This document shows positions 55,820 to 63,658 of a stretch of 64,000 nt of DNA, one piece after another (the first letter of the stretch is position 1; each line of letters opens with the position of its first letter). Source of the stretch: Limimaricola sp964022235 (GTDB lineage Bacteria; Pseudomonadota; Alphaproteobacteria; Rhodobacterales; Rhodobacteraceae). The notes under the pieces were generated by a model that saw nothing but the letters and a program-made list of their open reading frames with translations, had not been told where the DNA came from and did not search any database. Both the position numbers and the translations under genes were made by a program. The stretch spans positions 62,001 through 126,000 of the forward strand of contig NZ_CAXHZL010000006.1 of NCBI RefSeq assembly GCF_964022235.1, given 5' to 3'.

Positions 55820-57334
55820 TCATCCCTCCGCCAGCGCAGACTCGCGCCGTGTCGCCAATTCCATGATCGTCTCTTGAGTGGTCGCGGCCCCGCCCGGCAG
55901 GATGCCGGTCAGCCGTCCCTCGCACATCACCGCGATGCGGTGGCTGAGCCGCATCACCTCAGGCAGTTCGGACGAGATCACGATGATCGCCCGGCCCTGC
56001 GCCGCGAGATCCTCGAGCAGGGCGTAGATCTCGGATTTCGCGCCCACGTCGATGCCGCGCGTCGGCTCGTCGAAGATCAGGATGTCGCAATCGCGCAGCA
56101 GCCACTTGGCGATGACCACCTTTTGCTGGTTGCCCCCCGACAGCAGCCGCACCTCCTGCGTGTCCGAGGGCGTGCGGATGCCGAGGCGCGCGATGTAGTC
56201 CTGCGCCGTGCGCTTCATCGCCGCCTCGTCGAGCACGCCCGTGCGGGAGGTGAACCGCGCAAGGCTCGCCATCGCGATGTTGGCGCGCAGCGTCATGTCG
56301 GTGGCGAGGCCGAAGTGCTTGCGGTCCTCCGACAGGTAGCCGATGCCCGCGCGCACCGCGTCGTTGGGGCTGCGGATGTCGCAGGGTTTGCCGTCCACGA
56401 TGATGTCGCCGGCCTCGCGCGGATCGGCGCCAAAGATGATGCGCGCCACCTCGGTGCGACCGGCCCCCATCAACCCGGCAAAACCGAGGATCTCGCCCTT
56501 GCGCAGGGAAAAGCTTACGTCGCGCACCTCTCGGCCCCGGGTCAGCCCGCGCACCTCGAGCGCCATCGGCTGATGCGCGGTGTCGGGGATGACTGGCACG
56601 GCCTGCGTCACCTCGCGGCCCACCATCATGCGGATGATCTCCGACAGCGGCGTCGAAGCGGCATCGACTGTGTCGATATAGGCGCCGTCGCGCAGGATGG
56701 TGACGCGGTCGGCGATGCGCTTGATCTCGTCCATCTTGTGGCTGATGTAGACCACGCCCACGCCGTCGGCCTTGAGCTTGGTGATCACCCTGAACAGCTC
56801 GGCAATCTCGGCATCGTTGAGCGCGGCCGTCGGCTCGTCCATGATCAGAACGCGCGGCGCGTAGGACAGCGCCTTGGCGATTTCGATCAATTGCTGCCGC
56901 GCGATGGTCTGGTGGCCTACCGGGGCGCGCGGGTCGAGATCGAGGTTGAGCGAGGCAAAGATCTTGGCGGTGCGCCGGTTCAGCTCAGCTTCGTCCAGAC
57001 GCCCGAAGCGACGGCGCGGCTCGCGGCCGATGAGTACGTTCTGCGCGGCGGTGAGGTCGTTCATCAGGCTGAGTTCCTGATGGATGATGCCGATCCCGAG
57101 GGCTTGGGCCGCGCGCGGCCCCTCGGGGGTGACGGGGCGGCCATCGACGAACATCTCGCCGCCGTCGCGCGGATAAATGCCGGACATGATCTTCATCAGG
57201 GTCGATTTGCCGGCCCCGTTCTCGCCCATCAGCGCATGAACCTCACCGGGCTTGAGATCGAAGCTCACGTCCCGGAGCGCGTAAACGCCCGGAAACCGCT
57301 TCTCGATTCCCCTCATCTCAACCAGATACGTCAT
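55820..57334 (-). CDS. Sugar ABC transporter ATP-binding protein (RbsA type, two domains)
   Basis: About 504 residues with two ATPase halves. First half: GENGAGKSTLMKIMSGIYP, IARQQLIEIAKAL, VLIMDEPTAALNDAE. Second half: degenerate Walker A GLMGAGRTEVAR, LSGGNQQKVVIAKWL, ILIFDEPTRGIDVGAKSEIY. This division is standard for RbsA/XylG/MglA. Start MTYLVEM 57334 has GGAGGG upstream; a longer frame exists to 57352. Confidence 0.94.
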   Translation of the reverse strand: MTYLVEMRGIEKRFPGVYALRDVSFDLKPGEVHALMGENGAGKSTLMKIMSGIYPRDGGEMFVDGRPVTPEGPRAAQALGIGIIHQELSLMNDLTAAQNVLIGREPRRRFGRLDEAELNRRTAKIFASLNLDLDPRAPVGHQTIARQQLIEIAKALSYAPRVLIMDEPTAALNDAEIAELFRVITKLKADGVGVVYISHKMDEIKRIADRVTILRDGAYIDTVDAASTPLSEIIRMMVGREVTQAVPVIPDTAHQPMALEVRGLTRGREVRDVSFSLRKGEILGFAGLMGAGRTEVARIIFGADPREAGDIIVDGKPCDIRSPNDAVRAGIGYLSEDRKHFGLATDMTLRANIAMASLARFTSRTGVLDEAAMKRTAQDYIARLGIRTPSDTQEVRLLSGGNQQKVVIAKWLLRDCDILIFDEPTRGIDVGAKSEIYALLEDLAAQGRAIIVISSELPEVMRLSHRIAVMCEGRLTGILPGGAATTQETIMELATRRESALAEG

Positions 57335-57383
57335 GCGAAAGAGCCCTCCCAAACCCGCATCGCCAGCCTGCCTCAGCCCGCCC

Positions 57384-58901
57384 TCACATCACCGCGCCGA
57401 TCTGCCACGGCACGAACTCCACGCCGCCAAAGCCCAGCTCCTCGCTCTTGGTGCGCTCGCCCGAGGCCACGCGGATGAACAGCTCGAAGATCTCGCGGCC
57501 CTTGTCCTCGATCGACACCCCCTCGGTGACGATGTCGCCGCAGTTGACGTCCATGTCCTCGCGCATCCGCGCATACATCTCGGAGTTGGTGGCGATCTTG
57601 ATGCCCGGCGTCGGCATGTATCCCGAGACCGAGCCACGCCCGGTTGTAAAGGCGATCAGGTTCGCGCCCGATGCGATCTGGCCGGTGACCGAGCAGGGAT
57701 CGAAGCCGGGGCTGTCCATGAAGACAAAGCCCGCGCGGTCGATCTTTTCGCCGAAGAGATAGACCTCCGAGAGGGGCGCGCTGCCGCTCTTGGCTACGGC
57801 ACCGAGCGATTTCTCGAGGATCGTGGTCAGACCGCCGCGCTTGTTGCCGGGAGAGGGGTTGTTGTCCATCTCGCCGCCGTTGCGGGCGCAGTAGTCCTCC
57901 CACCAGCGGACCCGGGCGACGAGCTTTTCACCCACCTCCGCCGTGACCGCCCGGCGCGTCAGCAGATGCTCGGCGCCATAGATCTCGGAGGTCTCGCTCA
58001 GGATCGTGGTGCCGCCGTGGCGCACCAGGAGGTCCGAGGCGGCCCCCAGCGCGGGGTTGGCGGTGATGCCCGAATAGCCGTCCGAGCCGCCGCATTGCAT
58101 CCCCACCATGATCTTCGAGACGGGGGCGGGCGCGCGGGTGGCTTGGCTCGCCTGAGCGGCGATGCCGCGCAACTCGCGCAGGCCTTTCTCGATGGTGGCA
58201 CGGGTGCCGCCCTCGGTCTGGATCGTCATGTAGCGCAGCGCGCCGTCGGCCCGGATCGGGCGACCTTCGACCAGCGAGGAGAGCTGCATTACCTCGCAGC
58301 CAAGCCCGATCAACAGGATGCCGCCAAAGTTGGGGTGCCGCGCATAGCCCTTGAGGGTGCGCGCCAGCGTGTCATAGCCCTCGTTCTCGCCCGACATGCC
58401 GCAACCGGTACCATGGGTGATCGGCACGATGCCGTCGATGCCCGGAAACGCCTGCAACAGACCCGATTTCTCGGCCGCTTCGGCGATGAATTTGGCCACC
58501 GATCCCGAACAGTTCACCGTGGTCAGGATGCCGATGTAATTGCGCGTGCCGACGCTGCCGTCGGCGCGGTGGTAGCCTTGGAACGTCCGCGCCTCGTCGG
58601 CGTCGGGCAGGGCGTGGGCCCCGGCAGCGAAAGCGTAGTCCTGCGAGTGCGCCCCCATGCCGAGGTTGTGGCTATGGACATGCGCGCCGGCGGCGATGTT
58701 GCAGCTGGCCTGACCGATGGTCTGGCCATAGCGGATCACCTGCCCTCCCGCCGGGATCGGCGCCAACGCCATCTTGTGGCCGCGCGGGATTTCCTCGCGA
58801 GTGACAACGTCGCAAACGTCTTCGCCGGGCGGCAGCGCGGCGAGCGCGATGACCACGTTGTCGTGCGGATGCAGCCGAATGTGTCTGACGTTCCGGTACA
58901 A
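57384..58901 (-). CDS. UxaA-family (altronate/galactarate-type) dehydratase
   Basis: A 505-residue full-length UxaA-family protein with both the N-terminal SAF domain (RLHPHDNVVIAL, VTREEIPRGHKMALAPIPAGGQVIRYGQTIG) and the C-terminal Fe-dependent dehydratase part (GYHRADGSVGTRNYIGILTTVNCSGSVAKFI, HGTGCGMSGENEG, GMQCGGSDGYSGITANPALG, GNKRGGLTTILEKSLGAV). These enzymes dehydrate sugar acids (altronate, galactarate and others) to 2-keto-3-deoxy acids. It heads the RbsABC operon and is divergent from genes for an aldose dehydrogenase and FucU, so an L-fuconate-like sugar acid is a likely substrate. Confidence 0.9.
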   Translation of the reverse strand: MYRNVRHIRLHPHDNVVIALAALPPGEDVCDVVTREEIPRGHKMALAPIPAGGQVIRYGQTIGQASCNIAAGAHVHSHNLGMGAHSQDYAFAAGAHALPDADEARTFQGYHRADGSVGTRNYIGILTTVNCSGSVAKFIAEAAEKSGLLQAFPGIDGIVPITHGTGCGMSGENEGYDTLARTLKGYARHPNFGGILLIGLGCEVMQLSSLVEGRPIRADGALRYMTIQTEGGTRATIEKGLRELRGIAAQASQATRAPAPVSKIMVGMQCGGSDGYSGITANPALGAASDLLVRHGGTTILSETSEIYGAEHLLTRRAVTAEVGEKLVARVRWWEDYCARNGGEMDNNPSPGNKRGGLTTILEKSLGAVAKSGSAPLSEVYLFGEKIDRAGFVFMDSPGFDPCSVTGQIASGANLIAFTTGRGSVSGYMPTPGIKIATNSEMYARMREDMDVNCGDIVTEGVSIEDKGREIFELFIRVASGERTKSEELGFGGVEFVPWQIGAVM

Positions 58902-58961
58902 GCGCCAGCCCTCCCAAGCCTGCGTCCCCGACGGAAGCCTAGGATTGACTTGCCCGACCTG

Positions 58962-58981
58962 TCAACTAGCATGTCAGTTGA
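58962..58981. promoter_or_regulatory. Operator-like palindrome between UxaA-type and GntR genes
   Basis: TCAACT-AGCATGTC-AGTTGA is a perfect 6-bp inverted repeat in the 89-bp divergent promoter, immediately before GGGGGAAG and the GntR start. A further TTGAC/GTCAA pair (58945-58965) overlaps it. Autoregulation by the FCD regulator is inferred. Confidence 0.55.
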
Positions 58982-58990
58982 GGGGGAAGC

Positions 58991-59689
58991 ATGGGTCACG
59001 CCAGTCGGAGGATCAGCATCGAAGGCCGCGCGGGCTCGCTGACACAGCGGGTGTTCCAAGCGCTGCGCGAAGGCATTCTCGACCTGTCCTTTCCGCCGGG
59101 CACGGTGCTGCGCAAGGGCGTACTGTGCGAGGCCTTGGGCGTATCGCGCTCACCGGTGACCGAAGCGTTGGCCCGACTTTCGGCCGAGGGGCTGGTGGAT
59201 ATCGTGCCGCAATCGGCGACGCGGGTGTCGCGCTTCTCGATGTCGGTGATCCGCGAGGAATCCTTCCTGCGCGAGGCGGTGGAACTGGCCGCCGTCGCCC
59301 GCGTCGCCGAGACCCGGAACGCGGCGCAGCTCACGGCACTGTCGCGTAACCTGCGGCTTCAAGCGCTGTTGATCGAGGATGGCGATTACGTCGGACTGTT
59401 CGAAGCCGACGAGGCGTTTCATGGGCTGATCCTTGATGCCACCGGGTTTCCACACGTTGCCTCCACGGTGGGGCAGATGTCGCAGCAGCTGCGCCGCGCC
59501 CGGATCCTGCTGATGCCGGAGACCGGCCGCCCGGCCGAAACGGTGGCCGAGCACGAGGACATTCTGGCCGCGATCCGCGACCGCGACCCTGTCGCCGCAC
59601 GCGCCGCGATGGCGCGGCATCTGGGCCAGCTCATTTCGCGTATCGTGCCGCTGGAGCGCGCCCATCCCGATTACTTCCGCGCCCCCTGA
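58991..59689 (+). CDS. GntR-family regulator, FCD type
   Basis: A 232-residue regulator with an N-terminal winged helix (SLTQRVFQALREGILDLSFPPGTVLRKGVLCEALGVSRSPVTEALARLSAEGLVDIVPQSATRVSRF-like region, residues about 15-80) and an FCD effector domain (ESFLREAVELAAVARV, DEAFHGLILDATGFPHV, EHEDILAAIRDRD). The start ATG 58991 has GGGGGAAG upstream. It is first in an operon with the aldose dehydrogenase and FucU genes and probably senses a sugar acid. Confidence 0.9.
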   Translation: MGHASRRISIEGRAGSLTQRVFQALREGILDLSFPPGTVLRKGVLCEALGVSRSPVTEALARLSAEGLVDIVPQSATRVSRFSMSVIREESFLREAVELAAVARVAETRNAAQLTALSRNLRLQALLIEDGDYVGLFEADEAFHGLILDATGFPHVASTVGQMSQQLRRARILLMPETGRPAETVAEHEDILAAIRDRDPVAARAAMARHLGQLISRIVPLERAHPDYFRAP

Positions 59690-59698
59690 GGAGAGATC

Positions 59699-60745
59699 AT
59701 GAAGATCACGGATACGGTTTCGCTCAATGACCGCGCTGCCACGCCGATCCTGCTTACGCGGATGGGCTTTGGCGGAGCGCCCTTGGGCAACCTCTACCGG
59801 CCCATCGCCGAGGCCGACGCGCAGGCGACGCTGCAGGCGGCGTGGGACGCGGGCATCCGATACTTCGACACCGCGCCGCAATACGGGCTGGGCCGGTCCG
59901 AGACCCGCTTTGCCCCGGCGCTCGAACGCTTCGGCCGCGACCGGCTGACGCTCTCGACCAAGATCGGCCGGGTGCTGGTCGATTGTGCACCTGATGAGGT
60001 GACGCCAGAGGCCTTTGTCGATGTGCCGCAAAAGCGGATCGTCTTCGATTATACCTATGACGGCGTGATGCGCAGCTTCGACGACAGCCGGGCCCGGCTT
60101 GGTGTCGAGCGGGCCGAAATCCTGCTCATCCATGACATCGACGCGGGTACGCATGGGGCCGAGGCCAGCGAGGACAAGCTGCGCGAGCTGTTCTCGGGCG
60201 GCGGCTACCGCGCCATGAGCGAGCTTCGCGACGCGGGCCTCGTCGGGGCGATCGGCGCCGGGGTGAACGCCTGGGAGATCTGCGAGCGGCTGCTGGGCGA
60301 GGCGGAGTTCGACGCCTTCCTGCTCGCGGGGCGCTACACGCTGCTGGAGCAGCAGGCTCTGGAGAGCTTCCTGCCGCTTTGCGTCGCGCGCGATGTCGGG
60401 ATCATCCTCGGCGGACCCTACAATTCGGGCATCCTTGCCACCGGCGCGGTACCGGGCGCGCATTACGATTACGCCGCCGCGCCGGCACCGATCATGGAGC
60501 AGGTACGACGCATCGAGACCGTCTGCGCGGCGCATGACACGCCGCTTATCGCCGCGGCTTTGCAGTTCCCGCTGGCGCATCCTGCGGTGCGTTGCGTCAT
60601 TCCCGGCGCTTCGACGCCGGATGAGGTGCGCGCCAATGTCGCGGTGTTCGAAACACCCGTGCCCGCCGCCCTGTGGTCCGACCTGCGCGCCGAGGGTCTG
60701 ATCCGCCCCGACGCCCCCATCCCAGGAGAGAGCCATGCTGCGTAA
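59699..60745 (+). CDS. Aldo/keto reductase, D-threo-aldose 1-dehydrogenase (L-fucose dehydrogenase) type
   Basis: A 348-residue member of the L-fucose/D-arabinose dehydrogenase subgroup of aldo/keto reductases. The catalytic tetrad is visible: Asp and Tyr in RYFDTAPQYGLGRSE, Lys in LSTKIGR, His in ILLIHDIDAGTHG. The C-terminal VRCVIPGASTPDEVRANV segment is typical. In the oxidative pathway it would turn L-fucose (or D-arabinose/L-galactose) into the lactone using NAD(P). GAGGAGAG precedes the ATG; its end overlaps FucU. Confidence 0.9.
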   Translation: MKITDTVSLNDRAATPILLTRMGFGGAPLGNLYRPIAEADAQATLQAAWDAGIRYFDTAPQYGLGRSETRFAPALERFGRDRLTLSTKIGRVLVDCAPDEVTPEAFVDVPQKRIVFDYTYDGVMRSFDDSRARLGVERAEILLIHDIDAGTHGAEASEDKLRELFSGGGYRAMSELRDAGLVGAIGAGVNAWEICERLLGEAEFDAFLLAGRYTLLEQQALESFLPLCVARDVGIILGGPYNSGILATGAVPGAHYDYAAAPAPIMEQVRRIETVCAAHDTPLIAAALQFPLAHPAVRCVIPGASTPDEVRANVAVFETPVPAALWSDLRAEGLIRPDAPIPGESHAA

Positions 60746-61166
60746 CCTGCCCCCGATCCTGTCGCCCGACATCCTGTGGAGCCTTCGGGCCATGGGGCAT
60801 GGCGACGAGATCGTCATCGCCGACGCCAACTTTCCGGCCGAAGGCTTGGGTCCGCGCTGTCACAGGCTCGACGGGATCAGCGCCACCGATCTTCTGGAGG
60901 CGGTGCTCACGGTGATGCCGCTGGATGATTTCGTACCCGATCCGGCATTGGTGATGCAGGTGGTGGGCGACGCGCAGGCGGTGCCGGAGGTGGTGACCGC
61001 GTTCCAGCGCATTATCGACCGGGTTGCCGATACACCCGCGCCGATCGCCAGCCTCGAGCGGTTCGACTTCTACGCCCGCGCCAAGGGGGCCTTCGCGGTG
61101 GTCCAGACCGGCGAGGCGCGGCTCTATGGCAATATCATCGTCAAGAAAGGGGTGATCGCCGGCTGA
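60735..61166 (+). CDS. fucU: RbsD/FucU-family sugar mutarotase
   Basis: A 143-residue protein of the FucU/RbsD family that interconverts alpha and beta anomers of L-fucose or related sugars. The catalytic His and Asp are in AMGHGDEIVIADANFPAEG near residue 22, and the ring Tyr in LYGNIIVKKGVI at the C-terminus. FucU-type rather than RbsD length and motifs. Start overlaps the preceding aldose dehydrogenase by 11 bp. The context supports L-fucose metabolism. Confidence 0.9.
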   Translation: MLRNLPPILSPDILWSLRAMGHGDEIVIADANFPAEGLGPRCHRLDGISATDLLEAVLTVMPLDDFVPDPALVMQVVGDAQAVPEVVTAFQRIIDRVADTPAPIASLERFDFYARAKGAFAVVQTGEARLYGNIIVKKGVIAG

Positions 61167-61565
61167 TCTTCGGGTGCGTCCGGCACTCGGGGCGCGGAAC
61201 CTCTGGGCCGACGGGCCGAACGCGGCTTTGGTTCGGGGCAGGTGCTGGAGGCTTGCGAGGTGCAGGATCTGACATTGCGACAGGTCGAGGGGGTGCGCCG
61301 TATCCACTAACGCTGGCCCGTTCTTTGCATCGATTTCAACACTCTCAGAATCAGGAAGATCTGGCGCGGCGCGATCAGTTCGGATCGGGATAATCTGTGG
61401 CACCTACGATGCGGCACGCTTGCCAGCGCGCTGTCACTGGTGCTTTTCTTGGCGGTGCTCTTCATTCTCCTTGGCCCAACCCCGATCTGGGACAACAGGC
61501 GCGCTCGCAAGGCAAATTCGCACCTCGGCGGCGATGGGATCTGACCCATGCAAGGTAATATATCC
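61167..61565. other. Gap with a decayed or unassigned membrane segment
   Basis: No intact gene is seen. A plus-strand open frame from 61308 to about 61544 translates to a basic stretch and one strong membrane helix (LASALSLVLFLAVLFILLGPTP) but has no ATG, GTG or TTG before the helix. It may be the remains of a small membrane protein. Confidence 0.35.
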
Positions 61566-62399
61566 ATGAACCTCAACACCCTGCGACTGGGACTGATCGG
61601 CGACAACATCCACGCCTCGCGCTCACCGCTATTGCATCGCCTCGCGGGTGAGATGCTGGGGAGGCCTACCACTTACGACAGCCTGATCCCCGCCGAGTTG
61701 GGGCAGGATTTCCATGAGGTTTTCGCAAACTGCGCGCGCGACTATCGCGGCATCAACGTGACCTATCCCTATAAGGAAGTGGCCGCGCGCAAGGTGGTGG
61801 TGGACGACCCGCTGGTGCACGGCATCGGTGCGGTCAACACCGTGCTGTTCGAGCCGGAGGGCCCCAAGGGGCACAACACCGATTATTCGGGATTCCGGGC
61901 GGCCTATGCGCGGGTGCGCGGTGACACCTCCCCCGGCACGGTGCTGATGATCGGCACCGGCGGGGTAGGCCGTGCCGTGGCCTTCGGTCTCGCGGGACTG
62001 GGGGCCGCCGCCCTGCGAGTGGTTGATCAAGATTGCGCCAAGGCCGAGACGCTGGCAGCCGAGTTGCGCGCCGTTGCCCCCGGGCGAACGGTGGAGGTGT
62101 ACCGCGATGCGGTTCTGGCGGCACATGACGCGGACGGGCTGATCAACTGCACCCCCGTCGGCATGGAGGGCTATCCCGGCACGCCGTTGCCCCAGACGGC
62201 GATGGCTCGGGCCTCGTGGGCCTTCGACGCGGTCTATACCCCCGAGCACACGCAGTTTCTGACCGAAGCCAAAGCCTCGGGGCTGCAGATCATCTCGGGT
62301 TGGGAGCTTTACTTCTATCAGGGTGTTCATGCCTCGCGGCTCTTCACCGGTCGCTGTCTTGACGAAGATCTCCTGCGCGCCCGTTTGAGGGAGGACTGA
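61566..62399 (+). CDS. Shikimate/quinate dehydrogenase family protein
   Basis: A 277-residue protein of the AroE family. It begins LRLGLIGDNIHASRSPLLHRLAGE and has the catalytic Lys in INVTYPYKEVAARK and Asp in GHNTDYSGF. The cofactor loop is IGTGGVGRAVAFGL followed by RVVDQD; an Asp after the second strand favours NAD over NADP, as in catabolic quinate/shikimate dehydrogenases. ATG 61566 has AAGG ten bases upstream; ATG 61548 is an alternative. It is followed directly by a broken 3-dehydroshikimate dehydratase-like gene, which supports a former quinate/shikimate catabolic role. Confidence 0.88.
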   Translation: MNLNTLRLGLIGDNIHASRSPLLHRLAGEMLGRPTTYDSLIPAELGQDFHEVFANCARDYRGINVTYPYKEVAARKVVVDDPLVHGIGAVNTVLFEPEGPKGHNTDYSGFRAAYARVRGDTSPGTVLMIGTGGVGRAVAFGLAGLGAAALRVVDQDCAKAETLAAELRAVAPGRTVEVYRDAVLAAHDADGLINCTPVGMEGYPGTPLPQTAMARASWAFDAVYTPEHTQFLTEAKASGLQIISGWELYFYQGVHASRLFTGRCLDEDLLRARLRED

Positions 62400-62401
62400 A
62401 C

Positions 62402-62727
62402 ATACACCGTTCCATCGCCTGCGCTTCCGTGCCCGGCAAACTGCGCGAAAAGCCTGAGGCCGTTGCGGCGGCGGGGCTCGACTGGATCGAAATTTCCGGG
62501 CGGGGTTTCATCGCCAAGGCCGGTAGCCCCGCCGAGACCACGGAGCACTGATCGTGATCTTCCAGCCGTTTCGTGATTTCGAGAGCCAACCTGTGCGCGC
62601 CGCGCCAAGGCCTTCGACTGGTCCGAGCGCAAGTTCGACCTGATGCAGGGGCTAGGCACCAATCAGATGTTGGTCTGTTCCTTGGGGACGCCGAGGCGGC
62701 AGGGGGCATCGACCGCGGCAACCGATG
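62402..62727 (+). pseudogene. Remnant of a TIM-barrel 3-dehydroshikimate dehydratase-like gene (QuiC type)
   Basis: Three collinear fragments of one protein are in different frames: HRSIACASVPGKLREKPEAV from 62405, then IVIFQPFRDFES at 62551, then AKAFDWSERKFDLMQGLGTN from 62604. They match in order the start of sugar-phosphate-isomerase-like 3-dehydroshikimate dehydratases. The expected ATG at 62402 reads ATA, a stop occurs at 62549, residues between fragments 1 and 2 are missing, and the gene breaks off before the convergent pip gene. It lies just after the shikimate dehydrogenase gene. Confidence 0.75.
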
Positions 62728-62728
62728 C

Positions 62729-63658
62729 TCAGGCCAGATCGGCGATTGCCGAGCGCAGGGCCTCAACGGTGCCGCCGTCGCCCATCGCATGGCCCGCGTC
62801 GGGCACATCCACAATCCGGGCGCGGCCCCAATCGTGGGCGAGCATATGTGACGTGGCAGGCGGGCACAGCAGGTCGTAGCGCGCCTGCACGATCACGCCG
62901 GGAACGTCGCGCAGCCTTCCCACCCGCGACAGCAGCGGCGCATCGAGAAAGCAGTCGTTTCGAAAGTAGTGCGCTTCCATGAAGGGGGTGGCAGGCAGGC
63001 CGCGGGCGGGGTCGTCGAGGCTTGCAAGGTCGAGCCGGGTGGCGGTCGGGCGAAGCTGCGACAAGATCCGTTCGGTGTCGTGCCACGCCCAAGCGGCCGC
63101 ACGGTAGCGCGCGGGGTCGGGATCGAGGATGCGCGCCCAGTAGGCACCCAGAGGATCGGCGTGTTCGGGCGGCATCAGCAGCGACAGGAAGTCGGCCCAA
63201 AGGCCGGGGTAAAAGCGCGGCAGCGTGTCGAGAAACACCGTCTCCAGTTCGGCCCGCGTGCCAAGAAACACCGAGCGCAGCACCAGGCCGCGCACTCGGT
63301 CCGGGTGCGCCTGCGCATAGGCCAGCGCCAGCGTCGCGCCCCACGATCCGCCCACAACGAGCCAGCGCTCGATGCCGAACCGCACGCGCAGACGCTCGAT
63401 GTCGGCCACTAGATGCGCGGTGGTGTTGGCCTCGCGACAGCGCCGGGGCCTGGAGCGGCCCGCGCCACGCTGATCGAAGAGCAGCAGGCGGGTATTGGGG
63501 CCGAACAGCGCGCGATGCGCGGGTTGGCAGCCGCTGCCCGGGCCGCCGTGCAGGAACACCGCCGGGGGGGAACTTTCGGGGCCGGTCAGTTCCGCATAGA
63601 CCTCGTGCCCGTCGCTCATCGGCACATGGCCCGCGAAGTCAGGCTCAGCCATCGTCAT
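62729..63658 (-). CDS. pip: Prolyl aminopeptidase (proline iminopeptidase)
   Basis: A 309-residue alpha/beta hydrolase. The HGGPGSG oxyanion motif is near residue 37, followed by FDQRGAGRS, the nucleophile elbow GGSWGATLALAYAQ (Ser near residue 105), and Asp and His in ARYDLLCPP and DAGHAMGD. These are the family marks of Pip, which removes N-terminal proline from peptides. Two starts (63658, 63652) are possible. It overlaps the end of pqqE by 14 bp, so it is co-transcribed with the pqq genes. Confidence 0.9.
   Translation of the reverse strand: MTMAEPDFAGHVPMSDGHEVYAELTGPESSPPAVFLHGGPGSGCQPAHRALFGPNTRLLLFDQRGAGRSRPRRCREANTTAHLVADIERLRVRFGIERWLVVGGSWGATLALAYAQAHPDRVRGLVLRSVFLGTRAELETVFLDTLPRFYPGLWADFLSLLMPPEHADPLGAYWARILDPDPARYRAAAWAWHDTERILSQLRPTATRLDLASLDDPARGLPATPFMEAHYFRNDCFLDAPLLSRVGRLRDVPGVIVQARYDLLCPPATSHMLAHDWGRARIVDVPDAGHAMGDGGTVEALRSAIADLA

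Noticed and set aside
55763..59042. Two long plus-strand open frames (571 and 569 codons) opposite RbsA- and UxaA-type genes
   Set aside because: Both are antisense shadows with Arg/Gly/Asp-rich composition and no recognisable start context or domain.
61187..61310. Plus-strand translation containing EVQDLTLRQVEGVRR resembling the start of an ABC ATPase
   Set aside because: Too short and no Walker motif follows; similarity could be chance in GC-rich sequence.
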